Assembly: GCA_964384915.1 (NCBI GenBank)
Contig: CAYLMA010000002.1
Coordinates: forward strand, 1-64,000
Source: Sulfurimicrobium sp964384915
Lineage (GTDB): Bacteria > Pseudomonadota > Gammaproteobacteria > Burkholderiales > Sulfuricellaceae
Reading direction: 5' to 3'
Length of the DNA: 64,000 nt
This document shows positions 8,290 through 15,888 of this stretch, piece after piece (position 1 is the first letter of the stretch; each line of letters begins with the position of its first letter). The notes under the pieces are model-generated. The model was given only the letters and a program-made list of their open reading frames with translations. It did not search any database and was not told the DNA's origin. The translations under genes and the position numbers were made by a program.

Positions 8290-9324
8290 CTACTTTTCAT
8301 ACATGCGGCCGATTTCTTCGGCGCATGACTCTGGGCGCTCCCGGTGCATGCCGACCAGGCGCCGGGCCGTTTCCTGCCAACGCTGCGCACCCGCTTCCAC
8401 CTCGACACGCAATGCCTTTTGCTGGTCACCTTCTACCCAGCGCTGGTATGCCTCCGTCAGTTCGGGAAAGAGTTCCCGCCGCATTCCCCTGAGATTGGCG
8501 AAATAGAAATGCAGGCTGGCTTCATGATCCCGCTCCAGCAAGGTGGGCAGGGTGGAAACACAATCTGCCAGATGGTCGCGCACCGCGCGTGCCACCAGTT
8601 CGGCGCGCGTGCCGGACACGAATAGCAGCAAGCTTCCCCAACCCTCTCCCAGGCTTTGCTCCGCGCGCCATTCGCCGATCTCATGCAGTATCGCCGACTC
8701 GACTTCATTGTCGGTCATCTGTTCCAGGGCACGTTCGAAATCGGTTTCGAAACCGTAACAGGCCATCGCCCGCGCCATGGCGTCCTGCTGTTTCTTCCAG
8801 CGCCATTCCTCGATCTTCTCCCACAGCATGCGGCGCATGGATTCGCGTCGGACGAACAGGGTGCCGTCCAGCAGCATCGCCGGAGGCGCGGCCATATCGC
8901 GCGCATGTTCGCGCCCGGCGATCAGCACCGGCAGCCCTTCCCGCTGCTCGGCGCGAATCAGGTCGGCAAGAAAGAAATGCGGCGCGGCGTGCCCCCCATA
9001 GCCCCCGCTGTAAACCATGCCATGAGGAAGCAGCTCGCGGTTGATGGCCGAGGTTTCAAACGGGTCAAGCTTGCACCCCTTGACCCGTATGGGCTCGAAC
9101 GCCTCCGCTTCCAGGCCTTCCCAAAGGGTTTCGCGGTGGCTCAGCCAGTCACCCAGTTCTTCCTTGGGCAGGGTGGCGCTGAAAGGGAAACGGCGTTCCC
9201 AGCGATAGTATTCGCGCATTTTGAGCAAATACGTGCATAGGGTGTAGTTGCGCGCATGCAGGGCATCGCTGATGTGGCAGTTGTGTTGCACGGTAGCACT
9301 GAGGCTGTAGAGATCGGGCGCCAT
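8290..9324 (-). CDS. Conserved hypothetical protein (Sfum_1244-like)
   Basis: A 344-residue soluble protein with no signal peptide or membrane segment. It resembles, from memory, a conserved family called Sfum_1244 found in betaproteobacteria and sulfate reducers; no biochemical role is known to me. Visible features are the N-terminal NCHISDALHARNYTLCTYLL with paired Cys/His, an HGMVYSGGYGGHAAPHFFLA loop rich in Gly and His, and a long Glu/Arg-rich helical C-terminal half. The NC, H and HGMVYSGGYGGHAAPH residues could form a metal or substrate site; that is inference. Its 3' end faces pyrC with a 3-base gap. Confidence 0.75.
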   Translation of the reverse strand: MAPDLYSLSATVQHNCHISDALHARNYTLCTYLLKMREYYRWERRFPFSATLPKEELGDWLSHRETLWEGLEAEAFEPIRVKGCKLDPFETSAINRELLPHGMVYSGGYGGHAAPHFFLADLIRAEQREGLPVLIAGREHARDMAAPPAMLLDGTLFVRRESMRRMLWEKIEEWRWKKQQDAMARAMACYGFETDFERALEQMTDNEVESAILHEIGEWRAEQSLGEGWGSLLLFVSGTRAELVARAVRDHLADCVSTLPTLLERDHEASLHFYFANLRGMRRELFPELTEAYQRWVEGDQQKALRVEVEAGAQRWQETARRLVGMHRERPESCAEEIGRMYEK

Positions 9325-9389
9325 GGCGAATCCTATAGTTGACTAACTTAGTCAGGATTTATATCACGAATCGTGCTAAAATCCAAGCC

Positions 9390-9840
9390 GAAGCTGGCTA
9401 GGCAGTCGCTGTATGGTTTTCCATGCAGAGGAAAGTCCGGGCTCCACAGAGCAGGATGCCGGCTAACGGCCGGACGCCGCGAGGCGATGGAAAGTGGCAC
9501 AGAAAACATACCGCCGATGGCCCGCAAGGGATCAGGCAAGGTTGAAAAGGCGCGCTAGCGCCTTTCAGTGAAGGCTGACCTGCTTGCAGGTTATGCCGCA
9601 GCTAGAAGGCGCGCACTCCGCAAGGAGGGCGGACGGAGGCGAAAGCTTCCGCCAGGTAAGAGCTCACCGCGTTCCTGGCAACAGGAATGGCAGGTTAAAC
9701 CCCATCCGGAGCAAGGCCAAATAGGGGGGCACTGGCGCTGCTCGCGTTGCCCCCGGGTAGGCTGCTTGAGCGCTGGAGCAATCCAGCGCCTAGAGGAATG
9801 ACTGTCCACGACAGAACCCGGCTTATCGGCCAGCTTCACC
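9390..9840 (+). ncRNA. rnpB: RNase P RNA (class A)
   Basis: The catalytic RNA of RNase P, which matures tRNA 5' ends. The 5' end GAAGCTGGCTAGGCAGTCGC and the 3' end GGCCAGCTTCACC pair as P1. Core conserved stretches are present: GAGGAAAGTCCGGGCTCCAC (CR-I), the GGTAAACCCCATCCGGAGCAAGGCCAAATAGG-like region split over 9691-9726, and ACAGAACCCGGCTTA (CR-V). Length about 450 is slightly above the usual class A size because of an extended helix around 9545-9660. A shared terminator follows. Confidence 0.95.
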
Positions 9841-9851
9841 TTACCCCAAAT

Positions 9852-9881
9852 AAAAAAGGGCGCCGAAGCGCCCTTTTTTAT
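9852..9881. terminator. Bidirectional terminator between rnpB and glnA
   Basis: AAAAAAGGGCGC, loop CGAA, GCGCCCTTTTTT. It has A-tract, stem and T-tract on both strands, so it can stop rnpB (+) and glnA (-) transcripts. Confidence 0.93.
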
Positions 9882-9894
9882 TGCAGCAGCCGGA

Positions 9895-11304
9895 TTACAG
9901 GCTGTAGTACATGTCGAACTCGACCGGATGCGTGGTCATGCGGAAGCGGGTCACTTCTTCCATCTTCAGCGTGATGAAGGCATCGATCCAGTCATTGGAG
10001 AACACGCCGCCGCGGGTCAGGAACTCACGGTCCTTGTCCAGGTAGTCCAGCGCCTGCTCGAGCGAGGAGCACACGGTCGGAACCAGTTTTTCTTCTTCCG
10101 GCGGCAGATCGTACAGGTTCTTGTCCATGGCGTCGCCCGGGTGGATCTTGTTCTGGATGCCGTCGAGGCCGGCCATCAGCAGTGCGGAGAAGCACAGGTA
10201 CGGGTTGGCGGAAGGATCAGGGAAGCGGGTCTCGATGCGGCGCGCCTTGTCGCTGGCCACGTGCGGGATGCGGATCGAAGCGGAACGGTTCTTGGCGGAG
10301 TAGGCCAGCATCACCGGAGCTTCGAAGCCGGGCACCAGGCGCTTGTAGGAGTTGGTGCCGGGGTTGGTGATGGCGTTCAGCGCGCGGGCGTGCTTGATGA
10401 TGCCTCCGATGTAGTAAAGAGCCAGCTCTGACAGGCCGCCGTAGCCGTTGCCGGCGAACAGGTTCTTGCCGTCTTTCCAGATCGACTGGTGCACGTGCAT
10501 GCCGGAACCGTTGTCGCCCACGATAGGCTTGGGCATGAAGGTCGCGGTCTTGCCGTAGGCGTGGGACACGTTGTGGACCACGTATTTCAGGATCTGGGTC
10601 CAGTCGGCGCGCTTCACCAGGGTGCTGAACTTGGTGCCGATTTCGCACTGGCCGGCGGTCGCCACTTCGTGGTGATGCACTTCAACCGGCACGCCCATTT
10701 CTTCCAGCGCCAGGCACATGGCGGAACGGATGTCCTGGAAGGAATCGACGGGAGGAACCGGGAAATAACCGCCCTTGACGCCCGGACGGTGCCCCATGTT
10801 GCCGCCTTCGAGGCGGGCTTTGGAAGACCATGCAGCTTCTTCGGACTCGATCGCAACCGAGGCGCCGGACATGTCGGCATGCCAGGTCACGGAATCAAAA
10901 ATGAAAAATTCAGGTTCCGGGCCGAAGTAGGCGGTGTCGCCAATGCCGGAAGATTTCAGGTAGGCTTCGGCGCGCTTGGCGATGGAGCGCGGGCAGCGGT
11001 CATAACCTTTGCCATCGGAGGGCTCAACCACGTCGCAGCTGATGATCAGGGTGGACTCATCGAAGAATGGGTCCATGTTGGCGGTTTCCGGGTCCGGCAT
11101 CAGCAGCATGTCGGAAGCCTGGATGCCTTTCCAGCCGGCAATGGAGGAGCCATCAAAAGCATGGCCGTCTTCGAACCAACCCTCGTTCACCACGTGGGAG
11201 GGGATAGAAACGTGCTGCTCCTTGCCGCGCGTATCGGTAAAACGCAGATCAACGAACTTGACTTCGTTGTCCTTGATCATTTTTAAAACGTCAGCAACCG
11301 CCAT
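9895..11304 (-). CDS. glnA: Glutamine synthetase type I
   Basis: A 469-residue type I glutamine synthetase, the dodecameric enzyme that makes glutamine from glutamate, ammonia and ATP. Family blocks are present: FDGSSIAGW, GPEPEFFIFD, the flexible loop NPGTNSYKRLVPGFEAP and RSASIRIP. The adenylylation loop KNLYDLPPEE carries the Tyr that GlnE modifies, so covalent control is expected. Expression is probably from the sigma-54 promoter at 11356-11372 with NtrC sites at 11435-11480. The 5' leader is about 43 bases. Confidence 0.97.
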   Translation of the reverse strand: MAVADVLKMIKDNEVKFVDLRFTDTRGKEQHVSIPSHVVNEGWFEDGHAFDGSSIAGWKGIQASDMLLMPDPETANMDPFFDESTLIISCDVVEPSDGKGYDRCPRSIAKRAEAYLKSSGIGDTAYFGPEPEFFIFDSVTWHADMSGASVAIESEEAAWSSKARLEGGNMGHRPGVKGGYFPVPPVDSFQDIRSAMCLALEEMGVPVEVHHHEVATAGQCEIGTKFSTLVKRADWTQILKYVVHNVSHAYGKTATFMPKPIVGDNGSGMHVHQSIWKDGKNLFAGNGYGGLSELALYYIGGIIKHARALNAITNPGTNSYKRLVPGFEAPVMLAYSAKNRSASIRIPHVASDKARRIETRFPDPSANPYLCFSALLMAGLDGIQNKIHPGDAMDKNLYDLPPEEEKLVPTVCSSLEQALDYLDKDREFLTRGGVFSNDWIDAFITLKMEEVTRFRMTTHPVEFDMYYSL

Positions 11305-11355
11305 ACTTTTCTCCTAAACGAAATAACGGGTAAAAAATTCTTTGAGCCCACTCAT

Positions 11356-11372
11356 TAGCATGAAACATGCCA
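11356..11372 (-). promoter_or_regulatory. Sigma-54 promoter of glnA
   Basis: Read on the minus strand the sequence is TGGCATGTTTCATGCTA. It matches TGGCACG-N4-TTGCW with the GG (-24) and GC (-12) doublets exactly ten bases apart. The predicted start is near 11346, upstream of glnA. It is supported by the NtrC sites upstream and by the same arrangement at two other operons in the window. Confidence 0.88.
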
Positions 11373-11434
11373 CGCACTAAACAAAAAAAAGCTATTTTGC
11401 CATAACCAGTTATGGGAGATACAGAAAAATTGCC

Positions 11435-11480
11435 GCACCACGATAAAGCATTAGCCCAAATTGACGCACCATCATGGTGC
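11435..11480. promoter_or_regulatory. NtrC enhancer sites for glnA
   Basis: The strong site is GCACCATCATGGTGC at 11466-11480, a perfect GCACC-N5-GGTGC palindrome. A weaker site, GCACCACGATAAAGC, lies at 11435-11449, 31 bases (three helical turns) closer to the promoter. The strong site is centred 102 bp upstream of the -24 GG. Its distal end overlaps the last codons of the CDF gene. Confidence 0.88.
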
Positions 11481-12626
11481 AACCTCGTGAAACAAACGAA
11501 TCTTGCCAAAATAGGGGTCATTCCCAGGCAGCGCGGCTACGGCCCTGGTCAGGGAATCGCCCTGCGCAGCATCAATGAGAAAAATGTCCGCTTCAACCCT
11601 TCCATCCAGGTAATGCAGGGCTATACGGCTGGACAAGGGCAAAGGCATGGCCAATTGCTGCTCCAGGTATGCCAGCAGCGCCTCGCGCGGCGGCAGGTGC
11701 AGGCTGCGCTTGACCGCCGAATCGTCCTCGGGATCGATGTGGATCATCACATCGAGCGCGTCATGGGTCTTGACCACCCGTGCGCGCGCCGTTTCCGCCA
11801 CGTAATGCCCTTCGGAAACGCTGATCTTCGGGTCCACCAGCACATGCGCGTCCACCAGCGCCCGGTCGCCCATGCGCCGCGTGCGCAGCTCATGCAAATC
11901 GCGCACGCCGGGCGTTGCCAGCAGGGTTGCCCGGATCGCCGCCACGTCCTTTTCGTCCAGGCTGGTATCGATCAGTTCCATCAGGGCGTGGTAGGCCTGC
12001 TTCCAGCCCATGCGGAAAATCATCGCCGCCACCAGCGCCGCAGCGAGCAGGTCGAGCGAAGTCACGCCGGCCAGGTTGCCGGCAATGCCCACCACCACGA
12101 TCACCGAGGAAGCCGCGTCCGAGCGCGCATGCCAAGCGTTCGCTTCGAGCATACGCGATTTCAGCTTGCGCGCCACGTGCAGCATGTAGCGGAACAGGCT
12201 TTCCTTGCCCACCAGGGTGAGCACGGCGATCCACAGCGTCATGACATGCACCGTCTGCAGCGCGGCCGGGTCTTCCAGGCGCTGCGCTGCGCCCCACAGC
12301 AGGGCAGCGCCCGTACCCATCAGGATCACGCCCAGCACAAACGTGGTCGCCGTCTCGATGCGGGCATGGCCGTAAGGATGATCCTTGTCCGCATCCTTCG
12401 AGCCATGGCGGTTGGCGAACAGCACCAGGAAATCGCACAGCAGGTCGGACAGGGAATGCAGGCCGTCCGCAACCAGCGCCTGTGATTTGCCGATGATCCC
12501 GACCACGATCTGCAATGCCGTCAGCACAACATTCACGCCGACGCTGACCAAGGTCACTTTTTTTGCTTCGTGGTAGTGGTGGCCAGCCCCCTTGGGCGAG
12601 CCGGGTTTCAAACTGTGTTCTTCCAC
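11472..12626 (-). CDS. Cation diffusion facilitator metal exporter
   Basis: A 384-residue CDF-family transporter of the FieF/MMT type, an inner-membrane proton antiporter for divalent metals such as Zn, Fe, Cd or Mn. The first metal-site helix SQALVADGLHSLSDLLCDF, the loop DKDHPYGHARIET and the second site WHARSDAASSV (HxxxD) are intact. Six membrane segments lie in residues about 25-225. The cytoplasmic C-terminal domain continues to 384, longer than the roughly 300 residues usual for FieF, by an extra ferredoxin-like region. Metal specificity cannot be read from the sequence. Confidence 0.92.
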   Translation of the reverse strand: MEEHSLKPGSPKGAGHHYHEAKKVTLVSVGVNVVLTALQIVVGIIGKSQALVADGLHSLSDLLCDFLVLFANRHGSKDADKDHPYGHARIETATTFVLGVILMGTGAALLWGAAQRLEDPAALQTVHVMTLWIAVLTLVGKESLFRYMLHVARKLKSRMLEANAWHARSDAASSVIVVVGIAGNLAGVTSLDLLAAALVAAMIFRMGWKQAYHALMELIDTSLDEKDVAAIRATLLATPGVRDLHELRTRRMGDRALVDAHVLVDPKISVSEGHYVAETARARVVKTHDALDVMIHIDPEDDSAVKRSLHLPPREALLAYLEQQLAMPLPLSSRIALHYLDGRVEADIFLIDAAQGDSLTRAVAALPGNDPYFGKIRLFHEVAP

Positions 12627-12652
12627 AACGACTCCGTCGGAACCAAGCGGTT

Positions 12653-13840
12653 CTATTTGGTTTTTCCCGTGTCAACCGGGTAACCGGCAGCTTTCCATTC
12701 GGGGTAACCGCCGCGGAACCAGTAAACGTTCTTGTAGCCATTCCGGATCGCCAGCAAGGAGGCCTTGTAGCTCTTCCAGCAAGGCGTGCCGTCGCAATAG
12801 AGCAGCATGGCGGTATTTTTGTCCTGGGGCAGCCTGGTCAGATCGAATTTATCTTCCGAGGCATCGAACCCGACTTCCTTCGCGCTGATCTCCTGGTAAG
12901 GAACCAGCAAGGCGCCCTTGATATGCCCCTCCAAATATTCGGCATCGTTACGCGCGTCAATCACGATCACACCTTTAGCAATCAACTCACTGGCCTGCTT
13001 GGCCTCGATCACGTGGACGCCGGCCAATTCCTTGGGTGTCGTATTGAGCATAGAGGCAATCGAAGCAAACTCTTCGCGCTTGGTCGGCGAGAAGGCCATT
13101 TTTTTTCGGGCATGAGTTTCGGCTTCAGCATATTTCAACAGGGCGCCCTCGATCACCTTTTCCTGTTCCGGGCTGATCCGCTTGGTATTGACGGCAAAAG
13201 CCATCTTTGGCGCAACCGCAGTGCGCTGGACAATCTTGCCCGGATGCGATTTCAGCCATTTCTCCGCCAAGACGGAATCCACGGCAACCATATCCATGCT
13301 GTTGATTTCCAGCGCAAAAATAAGGGATTCCTGACTGCGGAAATAACGCGCCTCCTTGAAGTGCTTCTTGGTTTCCACCGCCCTGGAATTCAATTCTCCG
13401 CGCGCCAGGCTGGCCTGGAGCGATTCGAAAGGCGGCAGGCCCAGTTTCGCCCCGCCTGCGTCCTTGATGCTGTCCCATTTCGAACCCTGTCCGGCGACAA
13501 AAACGGTTTCCACCGTGCCGCCTTCCTTGCATACCGGGTTGAACCCGGCTTTCAACACGCTGGCAATGGTATGGGCAGGCGCGATGATCATGTCGTACTC
13601 GCCACGGCTGGCACGTTTGGCCGCGACAAAAGGATTTGCCACCGGAGAAAAATCAACCGGCAAGTGCAACTGCGAGCCCAAATATTTGGCCAGGGCCTGG
13701 TATTTGTTCAAAACCTCGACATCCGAGAAACGCTCGCTATCCGAAGGCACCGCGACCAGCTTCAAACCTTCCGCAGACCAAGCCGAAGAGCCACTCAACA
13801 TGGCCGCCAGAAACAAGAAAAAAGATATAGCCCGTAACAT
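12653..13840 (-). CDS. PhnD-like phosphate/phosphonate binding protein fused to rhodanese
   Basis: A 395-residue secreted two-domain protein. Residues 1-23 are a signal peptide ending SSAWSA. Residues about 25-270 are a periplasmic binding fold of the PhnD type (VPSDSERFSDVEVLNKY, then SRGEYDMIIAPAHT and KLGLPPFESLQASLARGEL). Residues about 290-390 are a rhodanese domain (VIVIDARNDAEYLEGHIKGALLVPY, LLYCDGTPCWKSYKA with the candidate active Cys, and VYWFRGGYPEWKAAGYPV). The start at 13840 is chosen because AGAGGGGG lies eight bases upstream. No permease or ATPase genes are adjacent, so it is probably not a classic ABC uptake component. Function is unknown. Confidence 0.85.
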   Translation of the reverse strand: MLRAISFFLFLAAMLSGSSAWSAEGLKLVAVPSDSERFSDVEVLNKYQALAKYLGSQLHLPVDFSPVANPFVAAKRASRGEYDMIIAPAHTIASVLKAGFNPVCKEGGTVETVFVAGQGSKWDSIKDAGGAKLGLPPFESLQASLARGELNSRAVETKKHFKEARYFRSQESLIFALEINSMDMVAVDSVLAEKWLKSHPGKIVQRTAVAPKMAFAVNTKRISPEQEKVIEGALLKYAEAETHARKKMAFSPTKREEFASIASMLNTTPKELAGVHVIEAKQASELIAKGVIVIDARNDAEYLEGHIKGALLVPYQEISAKEVGFDASEDKFDLTRLPQDKNTAMLLYCDGTPCWKSYKASLLAIRNGYKNVYWFRGGYPEWKAAGYPVDTGKTK

Positions 13841-13880
13841 TGAAGCACCCCCTCTTTGTAACATCATTTTTTGTAGTGTT

Positions 13881-14182
13881 TAATCCTAGAAACCTCAGTT
13901 GGACGTGGTGGAGTGTGCTGTTTTTGGTGTGCAGGGCAAGGCGCAACGACGCGGAATGGTCGTTCCATTCCAAGGAGTTGCACCCGTAAAGGGCGTCCCC
14001 GCCGGGAGCGGCAGCAGAGCTGCTCGCTCCGGCGAGACAACGCAGCCATGCGCCCCAAAAACAGTGCAATCCACCACGTAGCGGCGCCACCAAACGGGTG
14101 AACCCATGATTCAAGAAGAATATATTAAATTCATTGCGTTATGCACTCAATGAAGCGGTCAACTGAGGTTTCTAGGTTAATA
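13881..14182. repeat. Complete MITE-like element, about 300 bp
   Basis: Terminal inverted repeats (T)TAATCCTAGAAACCTCAG at the left and CTGAGGTTTCTAGGTTAA at the right enclose a non-coding body. Inside, two diverged copies of one segment face each other (GTGGTGGAGTGTGCTGTTTTTGG at 13905-13927 split, and its relative near 14050-14075 on the other strand). The left 95 bases recur inverted at the window start. No transposase is encoded, so it would need one in trans. Confidence 0.75.
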
Positions 14183-14269
14183 GTATATCGCTTACTTGAG
14201 AAAGCCTTAATGCGAAAATCAAGCCTGGGGTAGAATTCGCACCCAGGAAATAGAACCCAAGAGAACATC

Positions 14270-15082
14270 ATGACCGACCGTTATGCCGTGGTGGGAAACC
14301 CCATTGCCCACAGCAAATCCCCCTTGATTCACGTCGAATTTGCGTGGCAGACCGGCCAGGATCTGAGCTATACCGCACTGCTCGCCCCGCTCGACGGCTT
14401 CGCCGCCACAGTGAATGCATTCCGGGCTGAAGGCGGCAAAGGGCTCAACGTCACTGTCCCGTTCAAGCAGGAAGCATGGCGGCTCGCCACCCGCCTCACC
14501 GAGCGCGCGCAACTGGCGCAGGCGGTCAATACGCTCAAGTTCGAGGACGGCGAGATCATCGGAGACAACACCGACGGTGCAGGCCTGGTGCGCGACATCA
14601 CCGAAAACCTGGGCTTCAAGATCCAGGGCAAGCACATCCTGCTCATGGGCGCGGGGGGCGCTGCGCGCGGCGTGATCCTGCCGCTGCTGAAAGAGTGTCC
14701 GGCGCTGTTCGCCATCGCCAACCGCACACCCGACAAGGCACACGAACTGGCGCAACTGTTCCTGCCCCACGGCGACATCTCCAGCGGCGATTACGCCAGC
14801 CTGGCCGGCTGCCATTTCGACCTCGTCATCAACGCCACATCCAGCAGCCTCTCGGGCGAGCTCCCCCCCCTCCCTGCAGGCGTGTTCGCGCCCGCCAGCC
14901 TGGCCTACGACATGATGTACGGCAAGGGTCTGACCCCCTTCCTGCAGTTCGCCCAGGCCCACGGCGCGGCACAGCTCGCAGACGGGCTGGGGATGCTGGT
15001 GGAGCAGGCGGCGGAATCCTTCTTCCTGTGGCGCGGCGTGCGCCCCGACACCCGCCCCGTGATCGAACGGCTGAAAGCATGA
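14270..15082 (+). CDS. aroE: Shikimate dehydrogenase (NADP)
   Basis: A 270-residue enzyme that reduces 3-dehydroshikimate to shikimate in the aromatic amino-acid pathway. The substrate block YAVVGNPIAHSKSPLIH, the catalytic Lys in LNVTVPFKQEA, the Asp in GDNTDGAGLVRDI and the nucleotide-binding LLMGAGGAARGV are intact. The end of aroE overlaps the mtgA start as ATGA, so the two are translationally coupled. Confidence 0.96.
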   Translation: MTDRYAVVGNPIAHSKSPLIHVEFAWQTGQDLSYTALLAPLDGFAATVNAFRAEGGKGLNVTVPFKQEAWRLATRLTERAQLAQAVNTLKFEDGEIIGDNTDGAGLVRDITENLGFKIQGKHILLMGAGGAARGVILPLLKECPALFAIANRTPDKAHELAQLFLPHGDISSGDYASLAGCHFDLVINATSSSLSGELPPLPAGVFAPASLAYDMMYGKGLTPFLQFAQAHGAAQLADGLGMLVEQAAESFFLWRGVRPDTRPVIERLKA

Positions 15083-15774
15083 GAACGTTGTGGCGCTGGC
15101 TGTGGCGCGGCGTGCTGATCCTCGCCGCAGTGGTGGTGCTGTACCAGGCATGGATATTCGCGCATATCTGGTGGTGGGTGGACCACAACCCCGCCACCAG
15201 CGCCTTCATGGACACGCGCCTGTCGGAGATGCAGGCCAAAAACCCGGACGCCGAATTGCGCCACAAATGGGTACCCTACAACCGCATCTCACCCCACCTC
15301 AAGCGCGCGCTGATCGCCTCAGAGGACGCCAAATTCGTCGACCACGAAGGCTTCGACTGGGAAGGCATCCAGAAGGCCTACGAGAAAAACCTGAAAAAAG
15401 GCAAGATCGTCGCCGGCGGCTCCACCATCAGCCAGCAACTGGCCAAGAACCTGTTCCTCTCCTCCAGGAAGGTGTTCTGGCGCAAGGGGGAGGAAGCGCT
15501 GATCACGCTGATGCTGGAGAAGATGATGTCCAAGCGGCGGATATTCGAAATCTATTTGAACGTCATCGAATGGGGCAACGGCGTGTTCGGCGCGGAAGCC
15601 GCCGCGCGCTACTACTACAAGACCAGCGCCGCCAGCCTCGGCCCGGAGCAGGCCGCCAAGCTCGCCGCCATGGTGCCCAATCCGCGTTACTACGACAAAA
15701 ACCGCAACGCCCGGGGGCTGGCAAGGAAGACTGCGATCATCCTGGCCAGGATGCCGGCGGCGGAAGTGCCTTGA
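15079..15774 (+). CDS. mtgA: Monofunctional peptidoglycan transglycosylase
   Basis: A 231-residue inner-membrane glycosyltransferase (GT51) that polymerises lipid II into glycan strands. One N-terminal membrane segment (about residues 9-30) anchors it. The catalytic Glu lies in the motif IASEDAKFVDHEGFDW, followed by the GGSTISQQLAKNLF and EIYLNVIEWGNGVFG motifs. The ATG at 15079 overlaps the aroE stop. A longer open frame upstream is only a shadow inside aroE. Confidence 0.95.
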   Translation: MRTLWRWLWRGVLILAAVVVLYQAWIFAHIWWWVDHNPATSAFMDTRLSEMQAKNPDAELRHKWVPYNRISPHLKRALIASEDAKFVDHEGFDWEGIQKAYEKNLKKGKIVAGGSTISQQLAKNLFLSSRKVFWRKGEEALITLMLEKMMSKRRIFEIYLNVIEWGNGVFGAEAAARYYYKTSAASLGPEQAAKLAAMVPNPRYYDKNRNARGLARKTAIILARMPAAEVP

Positions 15775-15888
15775 GCGCAGGGTTTCCGGCCTGAGCTGCA
15801 GCACTGATTTTCCTTGGCGCTGCCGCGACCGAGGCTCCGCGAACGTCCAGTTCACGAACCCGCGAATGAGTATTATCGACCCACCCTA

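Noticed and set aside
11400..11415. Palindrome CCATAACCAGTTATGG upstream of glnA as a third NtrC site
   Set aside because: It does not fit GCACC-N5-GGTGC. It may be a site for another regulator, but nothing identifies it.
14476..15774. A 432-codon frame that could be read as one long protein
   Set aside because: Its first 200 codons are an out-of-frame shadow of aroE. Only the part from 15079 is a real gene (mtgA).
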